From the NCBI RefSeq assembly GCF_000718165.1, contig NZ_JOEY01000065.1, positions 1 through 42,417 on the forward strand: 42,417 bases of DNA, given 5' to 3'. This document shows, in pieces, positions 7,828 to 15,907 of the stretch; positions within the stretch are counted from its first letter, which is position 1; each line of letters begins with the position of its first letter. Position numbers and translations under genes: made by a program. Under the pieces are notes generated by a model. It was not told the DNA's origin. It saw nothing but the letters and a program-made list of their open reading frames with translations, and made no database searches. This DNA is from Streptomyces fulvoviolaceus. GTDB lineage: Bacteria > Actinomycetota > Actinomycetes > Streptomycetales > Streptomycetaceae.

Positions 7828-9168
7828 TCATCCCGCCAGGCTGAAGCGCTCGAAATGGGTCTGCGCCTTGGGCACGTTCAGCTCGCGCAGGCTGCCCAGC
7901 ACGGCGTTCATCATGGGCGGCGGTCCGCACAGGAAGACGTCCCTGTTCGCGATGTCCGGCACCAGCCGGGCGAGCTCTCCGGCCGCCAGCTTGTCGGGCA
8001 CGGGCGGGCCGGTGACCAGGTGCAGTTCGGCGCCCTTGGCGTGGGCGAGCTCCCGCAGCTCCTCGTAGAGGACGGCGTCCCGGTCCGTGGCCACGCGGTA
8101 GATGACGACGGCGTGGCCGTGCAGCTCCTCCAGCAGGGCCCGGATGGGGGTGACGCCGACACCGCCGGCGATGAGCAGGGCCTCCGGCCGGGTGCGGTGC
8201 AGCGCGGTGAAGGCGCCGTAGGGGCCCTCGGCGAAGACGCGCGTGCCGACCTTGAGGTGCCGCAGGGCCGCGGTGCCGTCGCCGGCGACCTTGGCGGTGA
8301 GGCGCAGGGTGCGGCCGTCGGGGGCGGCGGAGAGGGAGAAGGGGTTGGCCTGCCACCAGCGGTCGCGGGTGAGGAAGCGCCAGAGGAAGAACTGGCCGGC
8401 GCGGGCGGGCAGTTTGTCGAGGTCCTTGCCGCTGATGTAGATCGAGACGACGTTGTCGTTCTCCGGGACGACGGCGGTGACCCGGAACTGGTGGCGCCAG
8501 TTCCGCCACAGCGGGAGCACGAGGCGGCCGAGGACGACCGAGCCGAGCGCGACGCCCCACACCGCGTACCAGTACGCCGTGGCGACGGACGAGGAGGCGA
8601 AGGTCGTGCCGACGGCGACCTGGTGGGTGAAGGCCAGCACCACGGCGACGTACGTGTACAGGTGGATGAAGTGCCACGTCTCGTACGCGAGACGGCGCCG
8701 GGCGTAGCGGGCCGAGACGGCGCCGACCGCGAGGATGATCCCGAACGCGACGATCGCGCGGAGGATGCCCTCGGTGGTCTCGGCGAGGTCGACGACCGTA
8801 CCGATCGGGCCGACGTCGGTGCCGTCGGCGTAGCCGAAGGCGATGAAGACGGCGTGCCCGAGCAGCGTCCACAGGAGGCCGAAGCCGGTCCAGCGGTGCC
8901 AGGAGGTCAGCCGGTCCATGCCGATGCGGCGGTCGAGCCAGGGCAGCCGGGCCACCAGCACCAGCTGGAAGGCCATGATGAGGGCGCCGTAGAGGCCGAA
9001 GAGGCGGCCGATCACGATGAGGGCGTTCGAGGCGAAGCCGGCCTGGGCGAAGAAGTAGGCGACCACGGCCGCGTTGGCGGCCAGCACGGCGTAGAGGCCC
9101 GTGCGGGCCACCACCCTGGGGCGTTTTATCGCCGTGGGGGGCGCAGGGGGCGATTGGACGGTCGTCAC
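7828..9168 (-). CDS. Ferric-reductase-like membrane flavocytochrome (FNR-type oxidoreductase)
   Basis: The 446-residue protein has an N-terminal ferric-reductase-like membrane domain (about residues 20-220, six hydrophobic segments) with candidate heme-ligating histidines in SWHRWTGF, GHAVFIAF, WHFIHLYTYV and FTHQVAVG. A cytoplasmic ferredoxin-NADP reductase module follows: FAD loop NPFSLSAAP, NAD(P)-binding GGVGVTPIRALLEEL and the C-terminal LCGPPPMMNAVL. It would take electrons from NAD(P)H through FAD and heme across the membrane. The next two genes encode a doubly flavinylated exported protein and ApbE, so the three probably form one extracytoplasmic electron-transfer chain; the final acceptor is unknown (ferric iron or quinone are options). 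The GTG start at 9168 is set by AAGGAG eight bases upstream. Confidence 0.9.
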   Translation of the reverse strand: MTTVQSPPAPPTAIKRPRVVARTGLYAVLAANAAVVAYFFAQAGFASNALIVIGRLFGLYGALIMAFQLVLVARLPWLDRRIGMDRLTSWHRWTGFGLLWTLLGHAVFIAFGYADGTDVGPIGTVVDLAETTEGILRAIVAFGIILAVGAVSARYARRRLAYETWHFIHLYTYVAVVLAFTHQVAVGTTFASSSVATAYWYAVWGVALGSVVLGRLVLPLWRNWRHQFRVTAVVPENDNVVSIYISGKDLDKLPARAGQFFLWRFLTRDRWWQANPFSLSAAPDGRTLRLTAKVAGDGTAALRHLKVGTRVFAEGPYGAFTALHRTRPEALLIAGGVGVTPIRALLEELHGHAVVIYRVATDRDAVLYEELRELAHAKGAELHLVTGPPVPDKLAAGELARLVPDIANRDVFLCGPPPMMNAVLGSLRELNVPKAQTHFERFSLAG

Positions 9169-9300
9169 GGACTTGGCTCCTTGATCGGGTCCTGGGTAAC
9201 CGAGCTTCCCCGGTCGGAGCTGTCGATTTACTGTCGTGCAACTTTCAAGTGGTTATCGATGTGGCCCCGGAGGGGGACCGGCTCTGGCTTCGGCGGCCGC
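9169..9300. promoter_or_regulatory. Divergent promoter region between the flavocytochrome operon and the two-component system
   Basis: These 132 bases separate the minus-strand redox operon from the plus-strand response regulator and must hold promoters for both. The middle (about 9220-9260) is unusually AT-rich for the window (GATTTACTG, TTTCAAGTGGTTATCG). I could not define convincing -10/-35 pairs or a clear operator. The arrangement makes the two-component system a plausible regulator of the redox operon; that is inference from position only. Confidence 0.4.
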
Positions 9301-10026
9301 GTGAAGCACTATGAGGAGGTGGAAAAAGTACGACTCCTCGTCGTGGACGACGACCCGCCGATCGCCGATCTTGTCGCGACCGTGGCGCGCTACGAGGGCT
9401 GGGACGCGGTCACCGCGAACTCCGGCGAGGAGGCGTTGCGGCTGGCCGCCGAGTTCCATCCGGACATCGTGGTGCTCGACCTGATGCTGCCGGACATCGA
9501 CGGCTTCGGCGTCCTGGACAGAATGCGTCATACCGGGACGATGGTGCCGGTGGTGTTCCTCACGGCGCGTGACGCGGTCGCCGACCGGGTGGCGGGGCTG
9601 ACCCGGGGCGGCGACGACTACCTGGTGAAGCCGTTCGCGGTGGAGGAGCTGATGGCCCGGCTGCGGACCGTGCTGCGGCGCAGCGCCGGGCCCGGGTTCC
9701 AGCGCTCCGTGCTGCGGGTGGCGGATCTCACGATGGACGAGGACACCCGTGAGGTGCGGCGCGGGGAGAAACTGCTCACGCTCACGCCCACCGAGTACGA
9801 GGTGCTCCGCTACCTGATGCGCAAGTCCCCGACCGTGCTGACCAAGGCCCAGATCCTCGACCATGTCTGGGAGTACGGCTTCGGCGGCCGCTCCAACGTC
9901 GTCGAGCTGGTCGTCAGCAGGCTGCGCCGCAAGCTCGACGAGCTCGACGAGCCCGACGACGGCAGGGTGCCGCTGATCCACACCGTGCGGGGCTTCGGGT
10001 ACGTGATCCGGCAGGCGGCGGAGTGA
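9301..10026 (+). CDS. OmpR/PhoB-type response regulator
   Basis: The 241-residue product has a receiver domain (VRLLVVDDDPPIADLV, phosphoacceptor Asp60 in VVLDLMLPD, Thr in FLTARD, Lys in DDYLVKPF) and an OmpR-type winged helix (LTLTPTEYEVLRYLM, SNVVELVVSRLRRKLDE, IHTVRGFGYVIR). The start is uncertain: GTG 9301 gives VKHYEEVEKVR; GTG 9319 and ATG 9259 are in frame, but the Shine-Dalgarno-like GAGGAGG at 9314-9319 leads to no start codon at proper spacing. The stop overlaps the kinase start (GTGA), so the two are coupled. Signal and regulon are unknown; the divergent flavocytochrome operon and the downstream MMPL transporter are neighbours that it might control. Confidence 0.93.
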   Translation: MKHYEEVEKVRLLVVDDDPPIADLVATVARYEGWDAVTANSGEEALRLAAEFHPDIVVLDLMLPDIDGFGVLDRMRHTGTMVPVVFLTARDAVADRVAGLTRGGDDYLVKPFAVEELMARLRTVLRRSAGPGFQRSVLRVADLTMDEDTREVRRGEKLLTLTPTEYEVLRYLMRKSPTVLTKAQILDHVWEYGFGGRSNVVELVVSRLRRKLDELDEPDDGRVPLIHTVRGFGYVIRQAAE

Positions 10027-11456
10027 TCCGGCGCTTCAGCGAGACGTACCGCCGCCTGCGCCTGGGCACCCGGCTGGCGCTGGGCCTCGGGGTGCTGTCG
10101 CTGATCGTGTTCGCGGTGGTCGGGGCGGCGCTGACGACGTACATGCGGGACTACCTGGAGCGCCAGCTGAGCGACCAGATCAAGCTGGTCCAGACGGTTC
10201 AGTCCAAGGACGCCGCGGCGCACGGCGTCGTCGAGCAGAAGCCGTACTGGGGCTGGTACACGGCGGTGTACGACGTGTCGAGCGGCTCGGCCGTGCTGCG
10301 CAAGCCCTCCGACGTCCCGTCGGACACCGGTTCGTTCACCGCGCTCGCCGGGAGGATGGCGAACTCGGACACCGAGATCACGCGCACCGCGCAGATCGAC
10401 GACAAGGGGACCTATCTGCTGCGGGCCTGCGAGGTCGAGCCCGGCGTGGTCCTGGTGAGCGCCGCGCCCACGGAGGACATCGACGACACGATGCGGCAGC
10501 TGATCACGGTGCAGGTCGTCGCGTTCGGCGTCGCGCTGCTGGCGCTCGTGGGGTTCGGCCGGAAGATGCTGCGGCGGGGCCTCAAGCCGCTCAGCGACAT
10601 GGCGCACACCGCGCACGGCATCGCCTCGCACAACCTCACCGAGTCCGCGGCCCGGCTGCCGCTGCGCGCCGACAAGCGGGGCGGCGGCCCGGAGGTCGAG
10701 GAACTGCGCACCGCCTTCAACACGATGCTGGAGCACATCGACGACTCCCTCGCGGTGCGCGCGGAGGCCGAGCAGCGGCTGCGCCGGTTCGTCGCGGACG
10801 CCTCGCACGAGCTGCGCACGCCTTTGATGTCCGTACGGGGCTACGCGGACCTCTTCCAGTACGCCGCTGCCAACGCCCCCGAGGAGCGCGACAAGCACCT
10901 GGCCCGGCTGCGTGCCGAGGCGGCCCGGATGGGCTTCCTCCTGGACGACCTGCTGCTGCTCGCCCGGCTGGACGCGGCCGAGGTGGAGACCCCGCTGCGG
11001 CCGGCGGAGGCGGATCTCGTGGAGCTGGTGGAGCATGCGGCCGACGCGTTCCGGGCGAGCCACCCGGACCATCCGCTGAAGGTGACGGAAGGTCCCCAGG
11101 CGCTGCGGCTCCGGCTGGATCCGCAGCGCATCCGCCAGGTCCTGGACAACCTCCTCACCAACGCCGCCGTGCACACCCCGCCGGGCACGGAGGTGGCCGT
11201 CACGGTCGGCGTCCGGGACGGCCACGCCCAGGTGCGGGTCGCGGACGCCGGCCCCGGCATACCGCCCGCCGACCGCGAGCGCGTCTTCGACCGCTTCTAC
11301 CGCGTCGACAAGGCCCGCAGCCGCGACCGCGGCGGCAGCGGCCTCGGCCTCGCGGTGGCGAGCTCCCTCGTGCGGGCGCACGGCGGGACGATCGAGCTGA
11401 GCGGCGAGCCCGGGGCGACGGTGTTCACGGTGTCTCTGCCGCTGAGTCTCACGTAG
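10023..11456 (+). CDS. Membrane sensor histidine kinase
   Basis: This 477-residue sensor kinase has an N-terminal membrane segment (LALGLGVLSLIVFAVVGAAL), an extracytoplasmic sensor of about 120 residues, a second membrane segment (LITVQVVAFGVALLALVGFG), a HAMP-like linker and the transmitter. The H-box FVADASHELRTPL gives phosphorylated His262; the N-box is QVLDNLLTNAAVHT, then G1 VADAGPGIP, F-box FDRFYRVD and G2 GGSGLGLAV. It is the cognate partner of the overlapping response regulator. The sensor domain has no motif that I can link to a ligand. The GTG start overlaps the regulator stop. Confidence 0.95.
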   Translation: MIRRFSETYRRLRLGTRLALGLGVLSLIVFAVVGAALTTYMRDYLERQLSDQIKLVQTVQSKDAAAHGVVEQKPYWGWYTAVYDVSSGSAVLRKPSDVPSDTGSFTALAGRMANSDTEITRTAQIDDKGTYLLRACEVEPGVVLVSAAPTEDIDDTMRQLITVQVVAFGVALLALVGFGRKMLRRGLKPLSDMAHTAHGIASHNLTESAARLPLRADKRGGGPEVEELRTAFNTMLEHIDDSLAVRAEAEQRLRRFVADASHELRTPLMSVRGYADLFQYAAANAPEERDKHLARLRAEAARMGFLLDDLLLLARLDAAEVETPLRPAEADLVELVEHAADAFRASHPDHPLKVTEGPQALRLRLDPQRIRQVLDNLLTNAAVHTPPGTEVAVTVGVRDGHAQVRVADAGPGIPPADRERVFDRFYRVDKARSRDRGGSGLGLAVASSLVRAHGGTIELSGEPGATVFTVSLPLSLT

Positions 11457-11551
11457 GCAGCGACGGACGGCCGCTCAACAGGCGGATGGCGGTGATCGGT
11501 TCCATTCTGGGATGGCTCGGGGCGTCTGAGATCAGAGCGGAGACCCTGCCT

Positions 11552-13771
11552 GTGGCCACCTTCCTCTACCGACTGGGCTGTCTGTCCTTCCGTCGACGTT
11601 GGTACGTCGCACTGCTGTGGGTCGCGGTCCTCGCCGCGCTCGGGTTCGGCTCCGCCAAGGCCCCCGAGGCGCCCAACAGCACGTTCTCCGCGCCGGGCAT
11701 CGAGGCGCAGCACGCGTTCGACCTGATGGAGCAACGGTTCCCGGGAGCCCAGGCCGACGGCGCGACCGCCCGGATGGTGTTCGTCGCCCCGGCCGGGCAG
11801 AAGGTCACCTCGCCCGCCAATCGTGCGGCCATCGACACGGCGGTGGAACGTGCGGCCGGTGGGCAGCAGGTCGCCTCCGCCGTGGGGCCGTTCCAGGCGC
11901 AGGCGGTGAGCAAGGACGGCTCGACGGCGTACGCGACCGTCACCTACACGGTGGCCGCCGACGACCTCACCGACGCCGCCAAGAACACCCTGAGCGGCGC
12001 CGCCGAGTCGGCCCAGAAGGCGGGGCTGACCGTCGAGATGGGCGGCACCGCGCTGGCGACCACGCCCGGGGCGGGCGGCGCCGGCGAGGTGATCGGCATC
12101 CTGGTCGCGGCTGTGGTGCTGCTGGTCACCTTCGGTTCGCTGGCCGCCTCCGGGCTGCCGCTGCTGACGGCGGTGCTCGGCGTCGGCGTCAGCATGACCG
12201 CGATCACCGTCCTGTCCGATCCGTTCGGGCTGTCCTCGACGACCGGCACGCTGGCCACGATGCTGGGGCTGGCCTGCGGTATCGACTACGCCCTGTTCGT
12301 GGTCTCCCGCTACCGCGAGGAGCGGGCCAACGGGCACAGCGAGGAGGTGGCGGCCGGACTGGCCGTCGGCACGGCGGGCTCGGCGGTGATCTTCGCGGGG
12401 CTCACCGTGGTCATCGCGCTCGCGGGCCTCTCGGTGGTCGGCATCCCGATGCTCACCAAGATGGGCCTGGCCGCGGCGGGCGCGGTCGTCGTCGCCGTCC
12501 TCGTGTGTCTGACGATGGTCCCGGCCCTGATCGGTTTCTGGCCACGCGCCGTCCTGTCCCGCCGCTACCGCCTGACCGGGCGGCGGGTGCAGGGCGTGCT
12601 GGGCAACCGGGGCAGCCGCTGGGCGGAGTTCGTGCAGCGCCACCCCTTCCCCGTGCGGTTCACCGCGATGTGCGCCCTGATCGTGCTCGCCATCCCCGTG
12701 CTCAGCCTCCAGCTGGGCATGCCCGGCGACGAGGCCAAGCCCACCTCCAGCACCGAGCGCCGTGCCTACGACGACCTCGCCCAGGGCTTCGGGCCCGGCT
12801 TCAACGGCCCGCTGACCATCGTCGTCGACGCGCAGGACGCCGACGACCCGAAGGCCGCCGTCGCGGCGATCGAGAAGAGGATCGGCGCCACACCGGGAGT
12901 CGTCTCGGTCAGTGCACCCCGCTTCAACGCCGCCGGCGACACCGCGGTCTTCTCCGCCGTGCCGGCCGACGCGCCGACCGACAAGAAGACCGAGGACCTC
13001 GTCCACACGATCCGCGACGAACGCGCCGCGACCGTGGCGGGCACCGGGGCGACCTTCGAGGTCACCGGCTCCACCGCGCTGAACATCGACGTCGCCCAGA
13101 AGGTCCAGCGGGCCCTGATCCCGTACCTGATCGTCGTGGTCGGCCTGGCCGTCGTACTGCTGCTGATGGTCTTCCGGTCGATCTTCATCCCGCTCAAGGC
13201 GGCCCTGGGCTTCCTGCTCTCGGTGCTCGCCGCCCTGGGCTGCGTGGTCGCGGTCTTCCAGTGGGGCTGGGGCGCGAGCCTCATCGGGGTCGAGTCCACC
13301 GGGCCGATCATGAGCATGATGCCGATCTTCCTGGTGGGCATCGTCTTCGGTCTCGCCATGGACTACGAGGTCTTCCTGGTGTCCCGGATCCGCGAGGCGT
13401 ACGTCCACGGGGAGGGGGCCGGCGAGGCGATCACCACCGGGTTCCGTTACAGCGCCCGGGTGGTGGCCGCGGCCGCGCTCATCATGGTCGCCGTGTTCGC
13501 GGGCTTCGTCACCGCCGACGAATCCATGATCAAGATGATCGGTTTCGGCCTCGCGATCGCCGTCCTGTTCGACGCGTTCGTGGTCCGCATGGCCTTCGTC
13601 CCGGGCGTCCTCGCCCTGCTCGGCGACAAGGTGGCCTGGCTGCCGGGCTGGCTGGACCGCATCCTGCCGCACCTCGACATCGAGGGCGAGGCCCTCAGCC
13701 GGCAGCACACCCCCACGCCGGCCCCCGACAGCACCACCGACCCGACCGACCAGGAGAAGGCCCCCGTCTGA
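11552..13771 (+). CDS. MMPL-family RND-type transporter
   Basis: About 739 residues with two halves, each a single membrane helix, a large extracytoplasmic loop and a bundle of five helices, as in MmpL and actinorhodin-type exporters. Landmarks are ATFLYRLGCLSFRRRWYVALLWVAVL at the N-terminus, LACGIDYALFVVSRYREER in the first half and LAMDYEVFLVSRIREAY in the second; the paired Asp-Tyr residues form the proton relay of this family. I chose GTG 11552 because GGAGA lies eight bases upstream and family members begin at this ATFLYRLG segment; an upstream ATG at 11486 has no ribosome binding site. The gene follows the kinase by 95 bases. Lipid, lipopeptide or antibiotic export is typical; the substrate is unknown. 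It ends seven bases from the convergent binding-protein gene, with no clear terminator between. Confidence 0.92.
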   Translation: MATFLYRLGCLSFRRRWYVALLWVAVLAALGFGSAKAPEAPNSTFSAPGIEAQHAFDLMEQRFPGAQADGATARMVFVAPAGQKVTSPANRAAIDTAVERAAGGQQVASAVGPFQAQAVSKDGSTAYATVTYTVAADDLTDAAKNTLSGAAESAQKAGLTVEMGGTALATTPGAGGAGEVIGILVAAVVLLVTFGSLAASGLPLLTAVLGVGVSMTAITVLSDPFGLSSTTGTLATMLGLACGIDYALFVVSRYREERANGHSEEVAAGLAVGTAGSAVIFAGLTVVIALAGLSVVGIPMLTKMGLAAAGAVVVAVLVCLTMVPALIGFWPRAVLSRRYRLTGRRVQGVLGNRGSRWAEFVQRHPFPVRFTAMCALIVLAIPVLSLQLGMPGDEAKPTSSTERRAYDDLAQGFGPGFNGPLTIVVDAQDADDPKAAVAAIEKRIGATPGVVSVSAPRFNAAGDTAVFSAVPADAPTDKKTEDLVHTIRDERAATVAGTGATFEVTGSTALNIDVAQKVQRALIPYLIVVVGLAVVLLLMVFRSIFIPLKAALGFLLSVLAALGCVVAVFQWGWGASLIGVESTGPIMSMMPIFLVGIVFGLAMDYEVFLVSRIREAYVHGEGAGEAITTGFRYSARVVAAAALIMVAVFAGFVTADESMIKMIGFGLAIAVLFDAFVVRMAFVPGVLALLGDKVAWLPGWLDRILPHLDIEGEALSRQHTPTPAPDSTTDPTDQEKAPV

Positions 13772-13778
13772 CGACCTC

Positions 13779-14816
13779 TCAGGAGGAGAGCTTCTCCGAC
13801 TTCCCTACGGCCGCCGCGAGTTGCTCGACGACCGGCGCGTACCCGGCGTAGCTGTAGCGCTCCTCCATGGACCACGGCACCGTCTGCCCGGCCTTGACGG
13901 CGGGCAGTTGGCGCCAGGTCGACTTCTCGGCGAGCTGGGCCGGGGTCATGGCGTTGGAGCGGTTGTCGATCATGATGAGGTCGGCGTGGTACTTGTCGGC
14001 GTTCTCCCAGCCGAGGAACTCCCAGAAGCCCCACTCGTCGCTCTTCTTCCCTTCGACGAACTCGACCCCGAGGTCCTTGAAGTAGGCGAGGTCGCAGTAG
14101 GAGTCGGGGACGGCGACGTACATGTTCTCCGCGTCGCCGGACATGGCCATCACCTTCAGGCCCCGGTTGGCCCGGGCGGCTCCACGCAGGGTCTCGACGG
14201 CCTTGTCGAAACGGGCCCTGGCGTCGGTGACCTGACGCGTCCTCAGGTCGGCGCCGAGCGACTCGGCGAGTGCGGCGGTGCGCCCGAGCGGCTTGAGGAG
14301 GGAGGTGCGGGCGACGCTGATGCCGAGCGTGGGGGCGAGGGCCTCGATCTTCTTCACGCTCCCCTCGGGGACGTACCAGAGGTCGGGCGCGGGGAACATG
14401 TTGCTGATCAGGAGGTCGGGCTCGAGCGTCGCGTACTTCTCGATGTTGAACTGGCCCCATTCGGTGCCGAGGCTGGTCAGCTTCGACACGTCCATGGCAC
14501 CGGCCTGCGGGTTGGGTTTGCCGTCGATGGGCTTGCTGGGGCCGAAGACTCCGGTGCACTCGATGCCGTAGTCGAACAGGGCGGCGGCGGTACTGACGAA
14601 CGCGACGAGCCGCTCGGGCCTGCGGTCCGTCCTGACCGTACGGCCGCGGTCGTCCTTGAACGACCAGGCACCCGAACCGGCCTGCGAGGGAGCGTCCTTC
14701 CCGCCCGAGTCGTCGGAGCACGCGGCCAGCAGCGGGCCGAGGGCGAGGGCGCCGCCCGCCGCGAGCAGGCGTCGGCGGGAGGGTCCGGAAGGGCGGGCGG
14801 AAACCTGCACAGACAT
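13779..14816 (-). CDS. Iron-siderophore ABC transporter substrate-binding lipoprotein
   Basis: The 345-residue protein has a twin-arginine-like, lipoprotein signal (SRRRLLAAGGALAL then lipobox LLAAC) and a periplasmic-binding-protein fold of the Fe-siderophore/B12 class: PERLVAFVSTAAALFDYGI, EKYATLEPDLLISNMF, a long linking helix and a C-lobe ending in KSTWRQLPAVKAGQTVPW. Such lipoproteins capture ferric siderophores for an FecCD-type permease, but no such permease is adjacent, so it would use one encoded elsewhere. An iron-box-like sequence overlaps the start codon, suggesting DmdR/IdeR-type repression when iron is plentiful. It lies 14 bases beyond the peroxidase stop on the same strand, and the box would give it its own promoter. 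Confidence 0.9.
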   Translation of the reverse strand: MSVQVSARPSGPSRRRLLAAGGALALGPLLAACSDDSGGKDAPSQAGSGAWSFKDDRGRTVRTDRRPERLVAFVSTAAALFDYGIECTGVFGPSKPIDGKPNPQAGAMDVSKLTSLGTEWGQFNIEKYATLEPDLLISNMFPAPDLWYVPEGSVKKIEALAPTLGISVARTSLLKPLGRTAALAESLGADLRTRQVTDARARFDKAVETLRGAARANRGLKVMAMSGDAENMYVAVPDSYCDLAYFKDLGVEFVEGKKSDEWGFWEFLGWENADKYHADLIMIDNRSNAMTPAQLAEKSTWRQLPAVKAGQTVPWSMEERYSYAGYAPVVEQLAAAVGKSEKLSS

Positions 14817-14834
14817 AAGGGCAGGCTAACCTAA
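14816..14834 (-). promoter_or_regulatory. Iron-box-like operator (DmdR/IdeR type)
   Basis: On the minus strand the 19 bases TTAGGTTAGCCTGCCCTTA match the streptomycete iron box consensus TTAGGTTAGGCTCACCTAA at 15 of 19 positions. The site runs from the stop codon of the peroxidase gene to the first base of the binding-protein start codon. Binding there would block transcription start for the siderophore-binding lipoprotein. The left half-site is perfect, the right half degenerate. Confidence 0.7.
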
Positions 14835-15775
14835 CCAATACTCTGCAGGAAGTCGGCCGGGGGCGCGAAGAACAGGGTTCCGGTGACCGCCCGCGAGTAG
14901 TCGAGGAGGGGGTCGGGGCCACCCGACCCGGTGCCGAGGAACATCTTGCGCAGCATGGTCTCGGGCACCTCGGGTGTACGCGCGTAGCAGACGAAGTACG
15001 TTCCGAACTCGCCGTGTCCGGGGCGTCCGAAGGGCATCGCGCCGCGCAGGATCTCCAGCTCCTCGCCGTCCGGGCCGGTCACGGTGTTCACGTCGACGTG
15101 CGAACCGGGCACGTCCAGCTCGATGTTGGTCAGCTTGGTGCGGCCGATCACCTTCTCCTGGGCCTCCACGGCGAGGGCATCCCAGGCGTCCACGTCGTGG
15201 ACGTACTTCTGGACGATGGCGTACGAGCCGCCGCCGAACCCGGGGTCCTCCTCCCCCACCACCGCCGCCTCGGCGGCTGCCGGGCCGACCGGGTTCTCGG
15301 TGCCGTCGACGAAGCCGAGGAGGTTGCGCGAGTCGAAGTAGGAGAAGGCCTGGACCTCGTCCTGGACGGTCACCGCGCCGCGCAGCCGGCGCAGCACCTC
15401 GGTGGCGAGGGCGAAGCACAGGTCGGTGCGGGCGGCCCGGATGTGGAAGAGCAGGTCGCCGGGCGTGGACACGGCGTGGTGCCGGTCCCCCGCCAGTTCC
15501 CGGAAGGGGTGCAGTGCGGCGGGGCGCGGCAGGCCGAACAGCCGGTCCCACGCCTCCGACCCCACTCCGGCCACGCAGTTGAGACCGCCGTCGGGGCTGG
15601 GGAAGCCGACGGCCCGCACCAGTCCCGCGAGAGCGGACAGCAGCTCGCGTACGGCGGGCTCGCCGCCCGGTTCGACCGTGACGACCAGGAACACCGCGAC
15701 GGACGACGGCGGACTCAGGACCGGCTGCGGAAGCGAATCGGTCTTCGGCACGGACCTGGATACCGACGACACCAC
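14831..15775 (-). CDS. DyP-type heme peroxidase
   Basis: About 314 residues with the dye-decolourising peroxidase hallmarks: GFVDGTENP (catalytic Asp of the GxxDG motif), SHVDVNTV region with the probable proximal heme His, and FGTYFVCYAR with the distal Arg. It lacks an N-terminal Tat signal, so it looks like a cytoplasmic B-type enzyme rather than secreted EfeB. The start is GTG 15775, set by GAGGAG nine bases upstream; a second GTG follows immediately and an upstream ATG at 15826 has no such site. It oxidises substrates with hydrogen peroxide; heme or iron-related roles are proposed for relatives. It sits just upstream of the iron-siderophore binding lipoprotein and 133 bases after the metallophore-like operon. 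Confidence 0.92.
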   Translation of the reverse strand: MVSSVSRSVPKTDSLPQPVLSPPSSVAVFLVVTVEPGGEPAVRELLSALAGLVRAVGFPSPDGGLNCVAGVGSEAWDRLFGLPRPAALHPFRELAGDRHHAVSTPGDLLFHIRAARTDLCFALATEVLRRLRGAVTVQDEVQAFSYFDSRNLLGFVDGTENPVGPAAAEAAVVGEEDPGFGGGSYAIVQKYVHDVDAWDALAVEAQEKVIGRTKLTNIELDVPGSHVDVNTVTGPDGEELEILRGAMPFGRPGHGEFGTYFVCYARTPEVPETMLRKMFLGTGSGGPDPLLDYSRAVTGTLFFAPPADFLQSIG

Positions 15776-15907
15776 GGCGCCCCTCTCCTCGAAGCAACAT
15801 CTCCGGCGGGCGGTCAGGACGCCCACGACACGATGCCCGGCGGAAACGGCTCCGATACCGATTGCGGCGAACTCTTGGGTTCCGTGCGGGAGTACGGCAC
15901 TTGTCGG
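15776..15907. other. Intergenic gap between the ABC ATPase gene and the peroxidase gene
   Basis: Both neighbours are on the minus strand. Apart from the peroxidase ribosome binding site near 15785-15790, I see no convincing terminator hairpin, metal box or small gene. The peroxidase could therefore be read through from the long upstream operon or have its own undetected promoter. Confidence 0.4.

Noticed and set aside
3501..7844. 1447-codon open frame on the plus strand across the SARP, apbE and FMN-binding genes
   Set aside because: It spans three well-supported minus-strand genes and encodes Gly/Arg/Val-rich sequence without domains.
11486..11551. Upstream ATG as the start of the MMPL transporter
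   Set aside because: It lacks a ribosome binding site and adds 22 non-conserved residues; GTG 11552 has GGAGA eight bases upstream.
13772..13778. Terminator between the MMPL transporter and the convergent binding-protein gene
   Set aside because: Only seven bases separate the stops and no hairpin is evident around them.
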